Positions 49,482 through 58,432 of a stretch of DNA of 64,000 nucleotides are shown piece after piece. Below the pieces are notes generated by a model. The model was not told the origin of the DNA and made no database searches. It saw nothing but the letters and a program-made list of their open reading frames with translations. The position numbers and the translations under genes are program-made. Every line of letters starts with the position of its first letter. The first letter of the stretch is position 1. The DNA comes from Gemmatimonadota bacterium (GTDB lineage: Bacteria > Gemmatimonadota > Gemmatimonadetes > Gemmatimonadales > Gemmatimonadaceae): positions 186,001 to 250,000 of the forward strand of contig JAPLKS010000009.1 in assembly GCA_026387915.1 (NCBI GenBank), read 5' to 3'.

Positions 49482-49808
49482 TCACGCATTTGCGCCATCG
49501 ACGATGGCGCGAATGCCCTTCGCCAACTGCACGTCGACGATGCCAACCACCGCCGTCGTTTCCCGCCCCGTCGCGCCACCCAGCGCGACTGCGGCGGCTC
49601 CGTCTACAATCGGGACCCGCTTTGCCGTGAGGAGCGGCACGACTTTGTCGCGGCTGTTGGATGATGCGTCGCCGGCCACAATGGCCAGCCGAAGCGTCCC
49701 CTTGCCCGCTGCCTCCCTCACCCGATCCACACCCACCACCGCCAGTCGGCCGCGCACGCCAAGCCCAACGAGCCCCAGCACGCGCTTCCAACTGGCGTCG
49801 TTCATCAC
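49482..49808 (-). CDS. ylxQ: L7Ae/L30e-family RNA-binding protein (YlxQ-like)
   Basis: The 108-residue protein has the L7Ae/L30e fold pattern: WKRVLGLVGLGVRGRLAVVGVD, LRLAIVAGDASSNSRDKVVPLL and KRVPIVDG, ending with VVGIVDVQLAKGIRAI. YlxQ proteins are encoded between nusA and infB and probably bind structured RNA. The ATG overlaps the nusA stop as ATGA. The usual neighbour ylxR (small KGR-motif protein) is missing from the junction. Confidence 0.88.
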   Translation of the reverse strand: MMNDASWKRVLGLVGLGVRGRLAVVGVDRVREAAGKGTLRLAIVAGDASSNSRDKVVPLLTAKRVPIVDGAAAVALGGATGRETTAVVGIVDVQLAKGIRAIVDGANA

Positions 49809-51145
49809 CCCTGCGGCGCGTCGGGCGCGGCGGGCGTCTCAGCGGCCACGTCGTCTGCTTCGTCGTCGGTGAGTTCGTCAATCATCTTCATGATGCGATC
49901 AGCCTCTTCCGGCGCGATGCCGGGGAGCTTGAGGAAATCCTCGCGCTCGAGGTCGATGATGTCGTTGAGCGTGCGATAGCCGCCGGCCTCGAGCACCGCC
50001 ACCGTGGCGGGCGGGAGTCCTTCGATTTCGCTGAGCTGCACATCGGCCGCGTCTTCGTCCGGCAACGGCGCAAAGAGCGGCACATCGCCACCGCGCTCGA
50101 GCCATTCGCGGCTCGAGTACAGGTCGATCTTCCACTCGGTGAGTTCCGAGGCGAGGCGCACGTTCTGTCCGTTGCGGCCGATGGCCAGCGAGAGCTGGTC
50201 TTCGTCGACAACGGCCTGAATGGTTTTGGTCGCGGCGTCGCTGAACACGCGCGCCACCTTGGCGGGCGCGAGCGCGAGCTTGGCAAAACGCTCCGGGTCA
50301 GCCGACCACGGCACAATGTCGATGCGCTCGCCGCCGAGTTCCTGCACGACGGCCTGCACACGCGCGCCCTTGAGCCCGACGCACGCGCCCACCGGATCAA
50401 TCGACTCATCACGCGAGACGACGGCGATCTTGGTGCGGCTGCCCACTTCGCGCGAGGCGGCTTTGATTTCGACAATGCCCTGCTGAATTTCCGGCACTTC
50501 GAGCTTGAAGAGCGCCTTCACAAAGAGCGGGTCGGCGCGCGACAGCACGAGACGCGGCCCCTTGGGCGTTTCCTCGATCTTCTTGAGCACGGCGCGAATG
50601 GGCTCGCCCTGCTTGTAATCCTCGCGATGGTTCTGCTCGCGATACGGAATGATGGCTTCGGCTTCGCGGAACTTATTGAGCATGATGACGATCTTGCCAC
50701 GCTCGATCTGCTGAATTTCCCCGGACAGCAGGTCGCCCTGCCGCGAGGTGAATTCGTCGCGAATCTTGGTGCGCTCGCCTTCACGGACGCGCTGAATGAT
50801 GCGCTGCTTGGCGGCCTGCACGGCGGAACGACCGAACTCCGCGAAGTCGACGGGAATTTCCATCACGTCGCCGAGCTGATAGTCGGGGTCCTCGAACCGC
50901 GCTTCTTCCAGAATGATTTCGCGCGCGGGGTCCTCGACCGTTTCGACGACCGTCTTGAGCAGGACGATTTTGATATCGCCCTTGAGCTCGTCGATGTCGA
51001 CTTCCGCGTTCACGGTCACGCCGTGCTTCTTGGCGAGGGCCGCATTGATACCATCCTGCAACAGCTCGTGCAGCTCGCTGCGCTCGATCTGCTTGAGATT
51101 CGCAAGCTCACGAATCGCGTTGAGGATTTCGGTTGAACCGGCCAT
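49805..51145 (-). CDS. nusA: Transcription termination/antitermination protein NusA
   Basis: Elongation factor that modulates pausing, termination and rRNA antitermination. The 446-residue product has the N-terminal RNA polymerase-binding domain (residues 1-130), an S1 domain (SGEIQQIERGKIVIMLNKFREAEAIIPYREQ), two KH domains (EVGSRTKIAVVSRDESIDPVGACVGLKGARV; DEDQLSLAIGRNGQNVRLASELT) and one acidic C-terminal helix-hairpin-helix region (IEGLPPATVAVLEAGGYRTL). It lies 9 bases after rimP in the standard order. Confidence 0.97.
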   Translation of the reverse strand: MAGSTEILNAIRELANLKQIERSELHELLQDGINAALAKKHGVTVNAEVDIDELKGDIKIVLLKTVVETVEDPAREIILEEARFEDPDYQLGDVMEIPVDFAEFGRSAVQAAKQRIIQRVREGERTKIRDEFTSRQGDLLSGEIQQIERGKIVIMLNKFREAEAIIPYREQNHREDYKQGEPIRAVLKKIEETPKGPRLVLSRADPLFVKALFKLEVPEIQQGIVEIKAASREVGSRTKIAVVSRDESIDPVGACVGLKGARVQAVVQELGGERIDIVPWSADPERFAKLALAPAKVARVFSDAATKTIQAVVDEDQLSLAIGRNGQNVRLASELTEWKIDLYSSREWLERGGDVPLFAPLPDEDAADVQLSEIEGLPPATVAVLEAGGYRTLNDIIDLEREDFLKLPGIAPEEADRIMKMIDELTDDEADDVAAETPAAPDAPQG

Positions 51146-51154
51146 CCAGAACTC

Positions 51155-51631
51155 CTACGGTTTCCAGTGAAAGACGAGGCGGGCTTCCTGCACGTCCGCC
51201 AACGCCAGCTGATGTTCGTTTCCTTTGAGGTCGCGCACCACGATCTGCTCGTGCCCGTCCGTTCCCGTTACGGCGACAATGTCGACTTCGACACGGCCGC
51301 CCACCGACGCAAAACGCGGGCTCTTGACGCTGGCCCGTCGTCCTACAAACCGACGCCACTCAGCGATGTTGCGCACGGGGCGCTCCATGCCAGGCGACGA
51401 CACTTCCAGCACGTACCGGCTATCCACCAAGCCCGGCGACGCATCCAACTTGGCTTCGATCGCGCGTGACGCCCGTTCACAGTCGCCTACCTGTACCTTC
51501 TCGAGATCACGACGGTCAATGCGAATATCGAGAACCGGACGACTCCGAGAACCCCCGACGCGGAATTCCACGAGGTCCATTCCCAGTGCGTCAAGTTCAG
51601 CAACCACAATGGGTTCCAGCGCTTGCTTCAC
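51155..51631 (-). CDS. rimP: Ribosome maturation factor RimP
   Basis: Needed for 30S maturation. The 158-residue protein has the family N-terminal block ALGMDLVEFRVGGSRSRPVLDIRIDR, the conserved DSRYVLEVSSPGMERPV (with the SPG motif) and a C-terminal SH3-like domain. First gene of the rimP-nusA-ylxQ-infB-rbfA-truB-ribF operon. The operon promoter must lie in 51632-51773 or further upstream; I saw none that was convincing. Confidence 0.95.
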   Translation of the reverse strand: MKQALEPIVVAELDALGMDLVEFRVGGSRSRPVLDIRIDRRDLEKVQVGDCERASRAIEAKLDASPGLVDSRYVLEVSSPGMERPVRNIAEWRRFVGRRASVKSPRFASVGGRVEVDIVAVTGTDGHEQIVVRDLKGNEHQLALADVQEARLVFHWKP

Positions 51632-51657
51632 GTTACGTCACCGATAGGAACAGAGAC

Positions 51658-51687
51658 AAAAAAATGTGGGGAGAACTTCCCCCACAT
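51658..51687 (-). terminator. Terminator after pgeF
   Basis: A 9-bp stem (ATGTGGGGG-type arm and complement, 51664-51687) is followed on the minus strand by a run of seven T. It ends the murA-pgeF unit and separates it from rimP. Confidence 0.88.
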
Positions 51688-51773
51688 CGGCCGGCGTCCA
51701 GACTCGTCGGTCAGACATACAATGATACTGGCGGTGAGGCGGTGGAGCAAGCCCCCTCACCCCCCGCTCGGCC

Positions 51774-52496
51774 TTATGGCGCGATCTCCGATTGGGCGAT
51801 GACGGCCACCTGGCGGCCGGCATCGCCGGCTCGGTGCGAGAAGTAGCGGTCGTTGTCGCAGCGGGTGCAATACGGGCTCGCCGTCACGCGTGCCACGCCG
51901 TGTTCCTTGGCCTGTTCCGCCAGCAAGGCCCGCAAGTCCACGTGGCGATGCCGGATAGTGGTCCAGCCGGTGAGGCGCTCAAAGACATCCGGCGACACCT
52001 CGTAACAACGACCGCAGATCGCTGGCCCGAGGTGCACGTGGAGCTGCGTGACGTCCACACCGGCGCCCGCAAACTGGGTGAGCGCGCGAGGGACGATGCG
52101 GTCCGCTGTGCCGCGCCAGCCGGCGTGGAGCAGTCCAATCGGGCCGCTCGGATGGGCCAGAAAGACGGGGACGCAATCCGCGATGGTCACGGCAAGCGCG
52201 GAGCCGCGGGCGGTGGTGAGATGACCATCCGCCCCATTGGCACGGCGCCAACCGAGCCAGTCAGGGCTGTGCAGTAGCACGTCGGTGCCATGCACCTGCT
52301 TGGCACTCGCGAGTCGTGTGGCCGCCGGCTCGAGTGATGCCGCCAGCGACTCCCAGCGCGCGACGCAGTCCGCTGCAGGCGTTGGTTCAGCAAGCACAAA
52401 GTCGCCGGCGGCACGCGTGGTGGTAAACGCGGTGACGCCGAGCGACTCCAACTCCGGGATGTGATCGCGCGGCGCGAGTGGTGCCACCCCCATCAA
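51774..52496 (-). CDS. pgeF: PgeF/YfiH-family peptidoglycan editing factor (multicopper polyphenol oxidase-like)
   Basis: This 240-residue member of the YfiH (LACC1) family has metal-site motifs [34 protein letters not shown] and [11 protein letters not shown], a complete His/Cys set. E. coli YfiH/PgeF removes mis-incorporated residues from peptidoglycan precursors, and the human relative LACC1 acts on purine nucleosides and citrulline. The ATG overlaps the murA stop by four bases, which fits a cell-wall role. Confidence 0.93.
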   Translation of the reverse strand: MMGVAPLAPRDHIPELESLGVTAFTTTRAAGDFVLAEPTPAADCVARWESLAASLEPAATRLASAKQVHGTDVLLHSPDWLGWRRANGADGHLTTARGSALAVTIADCVPVFLAHPSGPIGLLHAGWRGTADRIVPRALTQFAGAGVDVTQLHVHLGPAICGRCYEVSPDVFERLTGWTTIRHRHVDLRALLAEQAKEHGVARVTASPYCTRCDNDRYFSHRAGDAGRQVAVIAQSEIAP

Positions 52497-53788
52497 CGAC
52501 TCGGGGCCTCGACGCGCCGGATATTGGCGCCCAAGGCATTGAGCCGTTCATCGATGCGTTCGTAGCCGCGGTCGATCTGCCCGACGTTGTTGATCGTGCT
52601 CTCCCCTTTCGCACACATCGCAGCAATGAGCATGGCCATACCGGCGCGAATGTCGGGGCTTTCCACTGTGGCGGCGCGCAGTTCGCTGGGCCCGGCCACG
52701 AGAGCGCGGTGTGGATCGCACAACACAATGCGGGCGCCCATGCCCACAAGCTTATCTACAAAGAACATGCGCGACTCGAACATTTTTTCGTGCATGAGGA
52801 TAATGCCCGAGCACTGCGTGGCGGCCACGATGGCGATGGACATCACGTCGGCGGGAAAGGCGGGCCATGGCTGATCTTCGAGCTTGGGCACGTGCCCGCC
52901 GAGGTCACTTTGAATCTCAAGCGATTGGTCGGCTGGCACGATTAGGTCATCGCCGTCAGCGACGGTGCGAATACCCAGCCGGTCAAAGCCCATGCGCACG
53001 GACCGCAGGTGCTCGACGCCCGCGCGCTCGATGCGCAGTTCGGAGCGCGTGACCGCTGCGAGACCGATGAACGAACCGACTTCAATGTGGTCGGGTCCGA
53101 TGGCGTGCGTGGCGCTGCCGAGGGGTGCGCCGCCGTGGATGGTGACGACGTTGGTGCCGATGCCCTCGATGCGGGCGCCCATCGCTACGAGAAAGTGGCA
53201 GAGATCCTGCACGTGCGGTTCGCAGGCGGCGTTCCGCAACACCGTGGTACCGGTGGCGGCGACGGCGGCCATCAGCGCGTTTTCGGTGCCGGTGACGCTG
53301 GGTTCATCGAGAAAGACGTCGGCGCCTCGCAGTCCCTGCGTGGTGAAGACGATGCGATCGGTGAACACGTGCTTGGCGCCGAGTTCTTCGAGGGCGAGAA
53401 AGTGCGTGTCGAGGCGACGGCGGCCGATGACGTCCCCGCCGGGCGGCGAGAGTTCCACGCGTCCACAGCGCGCGAGCATCGGCGCGGCGAGGAGGATGGA
53501 GGCGCGAATGCGCGCGCACATCACAGGATCGAGCGAGGACGCGCTGACATTCTTCGCGTGCACGCGGAGTGTGTTGCGCTCCGTCCACTCGGCCTCGGCG
53601 CCCGTGGTGCGGACGAGTTCGACGAGCGTTTCGATGTCGCGAATGCGCGGCACGTTGGTGAGCGTCACCGGCTGATCGGTGAGCAGCGTGGCCGCGACAA
53701 TGGGCAACGCGGCGTTTTTGTTGCCGCTTGGCCGGATGGAGCCGGAGAGGCGGCGACCGCCTTCAACGAGGAACTGGACGGCGCTCAT
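52493..53788 (-). CDS. murA: UDP-N-acetylglucosamine 1-carboxyvinyltransferase MurA, Cys-to-Asp active site
   Basis: First committed step of peptidoglycan synthesis: transfer of enolpyruvate from PEP to UDP-GlcNAc. The 431-residue product from ATG 53788 has the EPT-synthase fold. Motifs are [15 protein letters not shown] with the conserved Lys/Asn, [15 protein letters not shown], a catalytic loop [23 protein letters not shown] and [16 protein letters not shown]. In most MurA proteins the loop is PGGC; here the residue is Asp119, as in Mycobacterium and Chlamydia enzymes, which are insensitive to fosfomycin. A longer frame to 53851 has no support. Confidence 0.95.
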   Translation of the reverse strand: MSAVQFLVEGGRRLSGSIRPSGNKNAALPIVAATLLTDQPVTLTNVPRIRDIETLVELVRTTGAEAEWTERNTLRVHAKNVSASSLDPVMCARIRASILLAAPMLARCGRVELSPPGGDVIGRRRLDTHFLALEELGAKHVFTDRIVFTTQGLRGADVFLDEPSVTGTENALMAAVAATGTTVLRNAACEPHVQDLCHFLVAMGARIEGIGTNVVTIHGGAPLGSATHAIGPDHIEVGSFIGLAAVTRSELRIERAGVEHLRSVRMGFDRLGIRTVADGDDLIVPADQSLEIQSDLGGHVPKLEDQPWPAFPADVMSIAIVAATQCSGIILMHEKMFESRMFFVDKLVGMGARIVLCDPHRALVAGPSELRAATVESPDIRAGMAMLIAAMCAKGESTINNVGQIDRGYERIDERLNALGANIRRVEAPSR

Positions 53789-53859
53789 GGCAGCACTCGA
53801 GAATGAATCCGATCGTGGGGTGACTGCGCCGACGTGACACAGGGGAAGCACGGGATTGC

Positions 53860-53888
53860 TTGCCCTGTGACGATCATCGACCTACTAT
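53860..53888 (+). promoter_or_regulatory. Candidate promoter of the plus-strand membrane protein/phospholipase pair
   Basis: TTGCCC (53860-53865), a 17-base spacer and TACTAT (53883-53888). The start codon at 53896 is only 7 bases downstream of the -10 box, so the transcript would have almost no leader. Confidence 0.45.
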
Positions 53889-53895
53889 CGAGGAT

Positions 53896-54357
53896 ATGAC
53901 GATTCACCTCGCATTTCCGGCACTTCTGGAGCAGGCCGCGACGACGGCCCGCGACACCATCTTGGTTCGCCAGCTCCCCCCCATTCGCACGCCGTTCGAG
54001 GAGCTCGTATTTACGGCGGGTGGACTGACCTCGATTCTCGTGTTGGTTCTGGTGGCGATGCTGGTGGTCGCCTTGCTGGCGGTTCGCCGATCGGTACAAC
54101 GCGCGCACGCCACGTTTGAGCGCCGGCTCGAAGATTTTGGACGTCGGCTCGACGACGTCAACTCGCTGGTGGGCCGCGTGACCAATCAGGCGGACCGGGT
54201 GGCGGATTTGACGGGTTCGGCGATTAGCGGCGTGGAGTGGGGCGCCGAGAAGATCAACGAACTGCGCAAGCGGAAGCGTCGGCCCCGGCGTCGCCGGCGT
54301 GACGGTGGTGCGTCGCCCGACGGTGGCAGCGACTCTACGCCGCCGGATGGAGAGTAA
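53896..54357 (+). CDS. Single-pass membrane protein with coiled coil, unknown function
   Basis: The 153-residue protein has one membrane segment at about residues 42-64 (SILVLVLVAMLVVALLAV), then a heptad-rich coiled coil (HATFERRLEDFGRRLDDVNSL) and a very basic, disordered tail (KRKRRPRRRRR) that may touch nucleic acid or membrane phosphate. It is reminiscent of DUF948-type general-stress membrane proteins, but no family is certain. ATG at 53896 is preferred to 53860. It overlaps the next gene by 11 bases. Confidence 0.6.
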   Translation: MTIHLAFPALLEQAATTARDTILVRQLPPIRTPFEELVFTAGGLTSILVLVLVAMLVVALLAVRRSVQRAHATFERRLEDFGRRLDDVNSLVGRVTNQADRVADLTGSAISGVEWGAEKINELRKRKRRPRRRRRDGGASPDGGSDSTPPDGE

Positions 54358-55291
54358 GTCGCGCTCGGTCCTCCCGTTCTGGGGGACCGCGACGCTGTGC
54401 GCCGTCGCGTTGCTTGTGCTGTGGCCATCGGACGCCTTTGCCTGGACGCCTGGGACGCACATCCTGCTCGGCGAGGCGGTGTTGCGCACGGCGGCGTTGT
54501 TGCCGCCTGCGATCGCGGCGTTGCTCCGCGCCCATCCGCAGGACTTTCTCTACGGCTCGATCGCTGCGGACACGAGCATTGCCAAGAAGTACGCGCGATT
54601 CGGCCGCCATTGTCACTCGTGGGCCGTGGGACTTGAGATTCTGGAACGTGCCAACGATGAGCCGTTACAGGCGTTTGCCTTTGGCTACCTCGCGCACCTC
54701 GCGGCCGACGCGGTGGCACACAATTACTTTGTGCCGCATCAGTTGGCGGTGACCTCGAGCACCACGGCGCTCGGCCACTCGTATTGGGAGAGTCGGTTTG
54801 AGACGCACTTGAGTGAACGCTATCCCGCTCGGGCGCATGACATCATTCGGCTCGACCACGGGCGCAGCGACGAGCACCTCGACGTCATTTTGAGTCCCAC
54901 CATTTTTAGCACGCCAACCAACCGCCGCATTTTTCGCGGGATGGTAGTGGTCACGGACTCCGATAGTTGGCAGCGGGTGTTCTCGGTGCTCGTCGAGAAT
55001 AGCCGATGGGACCTCGAAGAGCCGGTGGTGGCTGGGCATTTGTCGCGCTCGTACGACTTCATCATGGATTTTCTCTCGCGCGACGCCAAGTCGGAACCGT
55101 TTGCACTGGATCCCTCAGGCGACGTCGCGTTGCGCACCGCCAAGCAGGTGCGCCGTGGCGCGCGGCGGCGCGGTGGCGAGGACGCCGTGCGCGAAGAGGC
55201 CACGCAGCAGTTCGGACTCCCGGCCGCGACCCTGCCCTATGCGCGCGCGCTCACCGACCCGCTTTACTTGCCGCGTTCCGCCAAGAGCTGA
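54347..55291 (+). CDS. Secreted zinc-dependent phospholipase C-like protein
   Basis: The 314-residue product from ATG 54347 has a signal peptide ending DAFA, leaving a mature N-terminal Trp (WTPGTH), as in Bacillus phospholipase C, where Trp1 binds zinc. Other zinc-site candidates are GTHILLGEAVL, AADTS, HCHSW, HLAADAVAHNYFVPH and GHSYWESRFETH, arranged as in the S1-P1/PLC superfamily. It probably hydrolyses phospholipids or acts as a non-classical member; I cannot tell which. The end overlaps the convergent gatB stop by 28 bases. Confidence 0.8.
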   Translation: MESKSRSVLPFWGTATLCAVALLVLWPSDAFAWTPGTHILLGEAVLRTAALLPPAIAALLRAHPQDFLYGSIAADTSIAKKYARFGRHCHSWAVGLEILERANDEPLQAFAFGYLAHLAADAVAHNYFVPHQLAVTSSTTALGHSYWESRFETHLSERYPARAHDIIRLDHGRSDEHLDVILSPTIFSTPTNRRIFRGMVVVTDSDSWQRVFSVLVENSRWDLEEPVVAGHLSRSYDFIMDFLSRDAKSEPFALDPSGDVALRTAKQVRRGARRRGGEDAVREEATQQFGLPAATLPYARALTDPLYLPRSAKS

Positions 55292-56691
55292 TTCACCTTT
55301 TTGGGATCGGCGCTCCGGTTGGACTTCTTCATCACGAATCCCACCAGCACGCCCTGCAAGCGCGCTTCGCCGCCCATGAATCGCGCGGCTTCGTCGGCGT
55401 GTTCGGCCCACACGTCGTCGATCCACGCACGAAGCTGTGCATCGTCGCCGACTTGCAAGAGACCGTCCCGTTCGGCGATCGCCCGCGGGTCGGCCGCATC
55501 GCGGTGCATGGTATCCAGTACGGTCTTCGCGGCAGTTCCACTCAATACGCCGTCGCGAACCAGGGCGATCAACGCGCCGAGTCGTGCGGCCGTCACGGGG
55601 AAGCTGTCGATTGTGGCGCCTGTTTCGTTGAGTGCGGCGAGGACTTCTCCCGTCACCCAGTTGGCGGCGGCCTTTCCGTCGCCCGCAGCGGCAGCGGTGT
55701 GTTCGAAATAATCGCCGACGGCGCGTGAGGCCGTCAGGACCTCCGCATCGGCGGCGGTGATACCGAAGTCGCGGCGATAGCGCTCACGTCGGGCCGCGGG
55801 AAACTCCGGAAGCGCCGCGCGGTGCGCAGCGATGTATGCCGGCGCGAGCACGAGTGGCGGGAGATCCGGATCTGGGAAGTAGCGGTAGTCGTGGCTCTCT
55901 TCCTTGGAACGCGCCGGCCGCACGGTACCGCGCCCAGCGTCGAACAACATCGTCTGCTGCACGATCACGCCACCGGCATCATGCACGGCACAGTGGCGCG
56001 CGAACTCTACCTCAAGCGCCCGCTCGACATTCGAGAACGAGTTGAGGTTCTTGATTTCCGTCCGCGTGCGAAATGCCGTTTCGCCAGGAAGTCGTGCGCT
56101 CACGTTGGCATCGACGCGCAAGCTACCTTCTTCCATGGAGCAGTCCGACACATCGGCAAAGAGCAACACCTCGCGCAGCGCGCGCAGATATGCGCCGGCC
56201 TCGGCGCTACTGCGAATTTCCGGCTCGCTCACGATTTCGACGAGCGGCACTCCCGAGCGATTGAGATCAATGGCCGTGAAGCCGGCAAAGCGATCGTGCA
56301 CGGACTTCCCCGCGTCCTCTTCCATGTGAATGCGGGTGATCGTGATTGCGCGCCCGTCAGGGAGCACCACGCGTCCCCGTTCGGCGAGCGGCCGATCGAA
56401 CTGCGAGATCTGATATCCCTTGGGGAGATCGGGATAGAAATAGTTCTTGCGGGCGAACACCGAGCGCTCATACACAGTGCACTCGAGGGCGAGCGCGGCT
56501 CGCGTGGCGAGTTCCACGGCGTGGTCATTGAGCACCGGCAATGCACCGGGGAGCGCGAGACACACCGGGCAGGTATTGGCGTTGGGCGCGTCGCCGAAAT
56601 TGGTCGAACAGCGGCAGAAGATTTTGGTGCGCGTTTTGAGATGCACGTGCACCTCGAGCCCTACGACCATTTCGTAACGATGGGCGCTCAT
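55264..56691 (-). CDS. gatB: Asp-tRNA(Asn)/Glu-tRNA(Gln) amidotransferase subunit B
   Basis: GatB phosphorylates misacylated Glu-tRNA(Gln)/Asp-tRNA(Asn) for amidation. Start is ATG 56691, overlapping the gatA stop as ATGA; 475 residues. Motifs are YEMVVGLEVHVHLKTRTKIFC, CPVCLALPGALPVLN, KNYFYPDLPKGYQISQ and EDAGKS, with zinc Cys at CRC and CPVC. EIKNLNSF and a C-terminal YqeY tail (VNQLL) follow. The open frame to 56961 is gatA shadow. Confidence 0.97.
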   Translation of the reverse strand: MSAHRYEMVVGLEVHVHLKTRTKIFCRCSTNFGDAPNANTCPVCLALPGALPVLNDHAVELATRAALALECTVYERSVFARKNYFYPDLPKGYQISQFDRPLAERGRVVLPDGRAITITRIHMEEDAGKSVHDRFAGFTAIDLNRSGVPLVEIVSEPEIRSSAEAGAYLRALREVLLFADVSDCSMEEGSLRVDANVSARLPGETAFRTRTEIKNLNSFSNVERALEVEFARHCAVHDAGGVIVQQTMLFDAGRGTVRPARSKEESHDYRYFPDPDLPPLVLAPAYIAAHRAALPEFPAARRERYRRDFGITAADAEVLTASRAVGDYFEHTAAAAGDGKAAANWVTGEVLAALNETGATIDSFPVTAARLGALIALVRDGVLSGTAAKTVLDTMHRDAADPRAIAERDGLLQVGDDAQLRAWIDDVWAEHADEAARFMGGEARLQGVLVGFVMKKSNRSADPKKVNQLLAERGK

Positions 56692-58127
56692 GCGTGCGCA
56701 TCCTTGCCGAGCGCATGCTCTAGCGCGTACGCCACTCGGAACATCGTGGCTTCGTCGAACTTGGCGGCGAGAATCTGTCCGCCCACCGGTAGCGCGTCGG
56801 TGCGGCCGATGGGGACGGACATCGCCGGCAGCTCGGCCAGATTGGCCGTGACCGTGAAGATGTCGCTCAGGTACATCTCGTACGGATCTGAAATGGCGCC
56901 AATCGGAAAGGCGGTGGTGGGTGCCGTGGGCGTGAACAACGCATGCACGCCGGACGCCCACACCGCATCGAAGTCGCGACGAATGAGCTCCCGCACCTGC
57001 ATCGCTTTGCGGTAGTAGGCGTCGTAGTAGCCGGCCGAGAGCACGTAGGTGCCGAGCAGAATGCGACGCGTGACCTCGGCGCCGAAGCCGCGACTGCGCG
57101 TGGCTTCGTACATCGCGCGCACGCCGTCGCCGTCCACACGGAGGCCGTAGCGGACCCCATCAAAGCGCGCGAGGTTCGCCGAGCACTCAGCGGGCGCAAT
57201 GATGTAATAGGCGGGGATCGCGTAGTCGGTATGCGGCAACGACACATCGCGCACAGTAGCGCCGCGGGCCCGCAACGCATCAAGTGCGCGCTCGCAGTGC
57301 GCACGTATTTCGGGAGCGAGCGACGACGGAAAGTATTCGACCGGTTTGCCGATGACGACGCCCGTGAGGTCGGTGTCGGTGGTACGCAGCACCGGCGCTG
57401 GGCGCGGCGCTGACGTTGAATCGTGGGCCGTATCATCGCCGGCGATCACTTCGAGCGTGAGGGCGGCATCATCTACCGTGCGTCCGAACACGCCGACGTT
57501 GTCGAGCGATGATGCGAACGCGACGAGGCCGAACCGACTGACGCGGCCGTAGGTGGGTTTGACACCGACAATGCCACAGAATGACGCTGGCTGTCGAACC
57601 GATCCTCCGGTCTCGGAGCCGAGTGCGATGGGGGCAATCCCCGCCGCGACTGCGGCGGCGGATCCGCCGGACGAACCGCCTGGCACGCGAGATGGGTCGA
57701 TAGGATTTCGCGCGGGGCCAAAGGCGCTGTGCTCGTTGGAAGAGCCCATCGCGAACTCGTCCATATTGGACTTACCGACGAGCACCGCACCGGCGGCGCG
57801 TAGCCGCTCCACCACTGTGGCGCTGTACGGACTCACGTATCCTGCGAGCACGTTCGATCCGCAGCTCGTGGTAAGGAAGGTGGTCGCGATGTTGTCCTTG
57901 ATCACGACGGGCACGCCAGCGAGCGCGCCGCCCATCGGCGCTGCGGCTGCCTGGCGCAGCGATGCGTCGCGATCCGCGGAGATGATGCAGTTGAGACCGT
58001 CCTTCCCCGCACCGACGGTCGTGGCGCGGGCAAAGCTCGCTTCGGTGAGCGCGGCGCTTGTGACGCGTCCGTCGCGTACCGCGGCGGCGATGTCCGCGGC
58101 GCGCTGTTCGAGCCACGGCGCGGTCAC
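56688..58127 (-). CDS. gatA: Asp-tRNA(Asn)/Glu-tRNA(Gln) amidotransferase subunit A
   Basis: The amidase subunit releases ammonia from glutamine. Start GTG at 58127 is preceded by GGAGGAG and overlaps the gatC stop by four bases (GTGA), giving 479 residues. The amidase-signature triad is visible: VVIKDNIA with Lys, and PGGSSGGSAAAVAAGIAPIALGSETGGSVRQPASFCG with the Ser-cis-Ser-Ser triad. The longer frame up to 58736 is out-of-frame gatC and helicase sequence. Together with GatB and GatC this indicates that Gln-tRNA (and perhaps Asn-tRNA) is made by the indirect route. Confidence 0.97.
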   Translation of the reverse strand: MTAPWLEQRAADIAAAVRDGRVTSAALTEASFARATTVGAGKDGLNCIISADRDASLRQAAAAPMGGALAGVPVVIKDNIATTFLTTSCGSNVLAGYVSPYSATVVERLRAAGAVLVGKSNMDEFAMGSSNEHSAFGPARNPIDPSRVPGGSSGGSAAAVAAGIAPIALGSETGGSVRQPASFCGIVGVKPTYGRVSRFGLVAFASSLDNVGVFGRTVDDAALTLEVIAGDDTAHDSTSAPRPAPVLRTTDTDLTGVVIGKPVEYFPSSLAPEIRAHCERALDALRARGATVRDVSLPHTDYAIPAYYIIAPAECSANLARFDGVRYGLRVDGDGVRAMYEATRSRGFGAEVTRRILLGTYVLSAGYYDAYYRKAMQVRELIRRDFDAVWASGVHALFTPTAPTTAFPIGAISDPYEMYLSDIFTVTANLAELPAMSVPIGRTDALPVGGQILAAKFDEATMFRVAYALEHALGKDAHA

Positions 58128-58432
58128 GACTCCTCCTCGGCGCCGTCGTGCGTGGCCAGACGCGGCACGAGAAAGAATCCGTCGCGCATGAGCGGTGCAA
58201 AACTCTCGCGGGTGCGGTCGAGTGGTGTGGCGGGGCCTTCGTCCGGCCGGCGTACGAGCCCTGGGTGCGCGTCTACGTCGGCGCTGACGGCGCTCGTATC
58301 CGCGCCCTGCAGCGTGTCCATATGACCGAGAATCCCACTCAACTCTGCCACGAGCGCGTCGAGTTGCTCTGGAGGCACACCGAGGCGTGCCAACTGCGCC
58401 ACATGGCGCACGTCCTCGCGAGAGACGCTCAC
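58124..58432 (-). CDS. gatC: Asp-tRNA(Asn)/Glu-tRNA(Gln) amidotransferase subunit C
   Basis: The 102-residue GatC wraps and stabilises GatA-GatB. The start is GTG sharing its G with the helicase stop (TAGTG). The family pattern VSREDVRHVAQLARLGVPPEQLDALVAELSGILGHMDTLQ is clear, with a C-terminal SFAPLMRDGFFLVPR. It is translationally coupled on both sides. Confidence 0.94.
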   Translation of the reverse strand: MSVSREDVRHVAQLARLGVPPEQLDALVAELSGILGHMDTLQGADTSAVSADVDAHPGLVRRPDEGPATPLDRTRESFAPLMRDGFFLVPRLATHDGAEEES

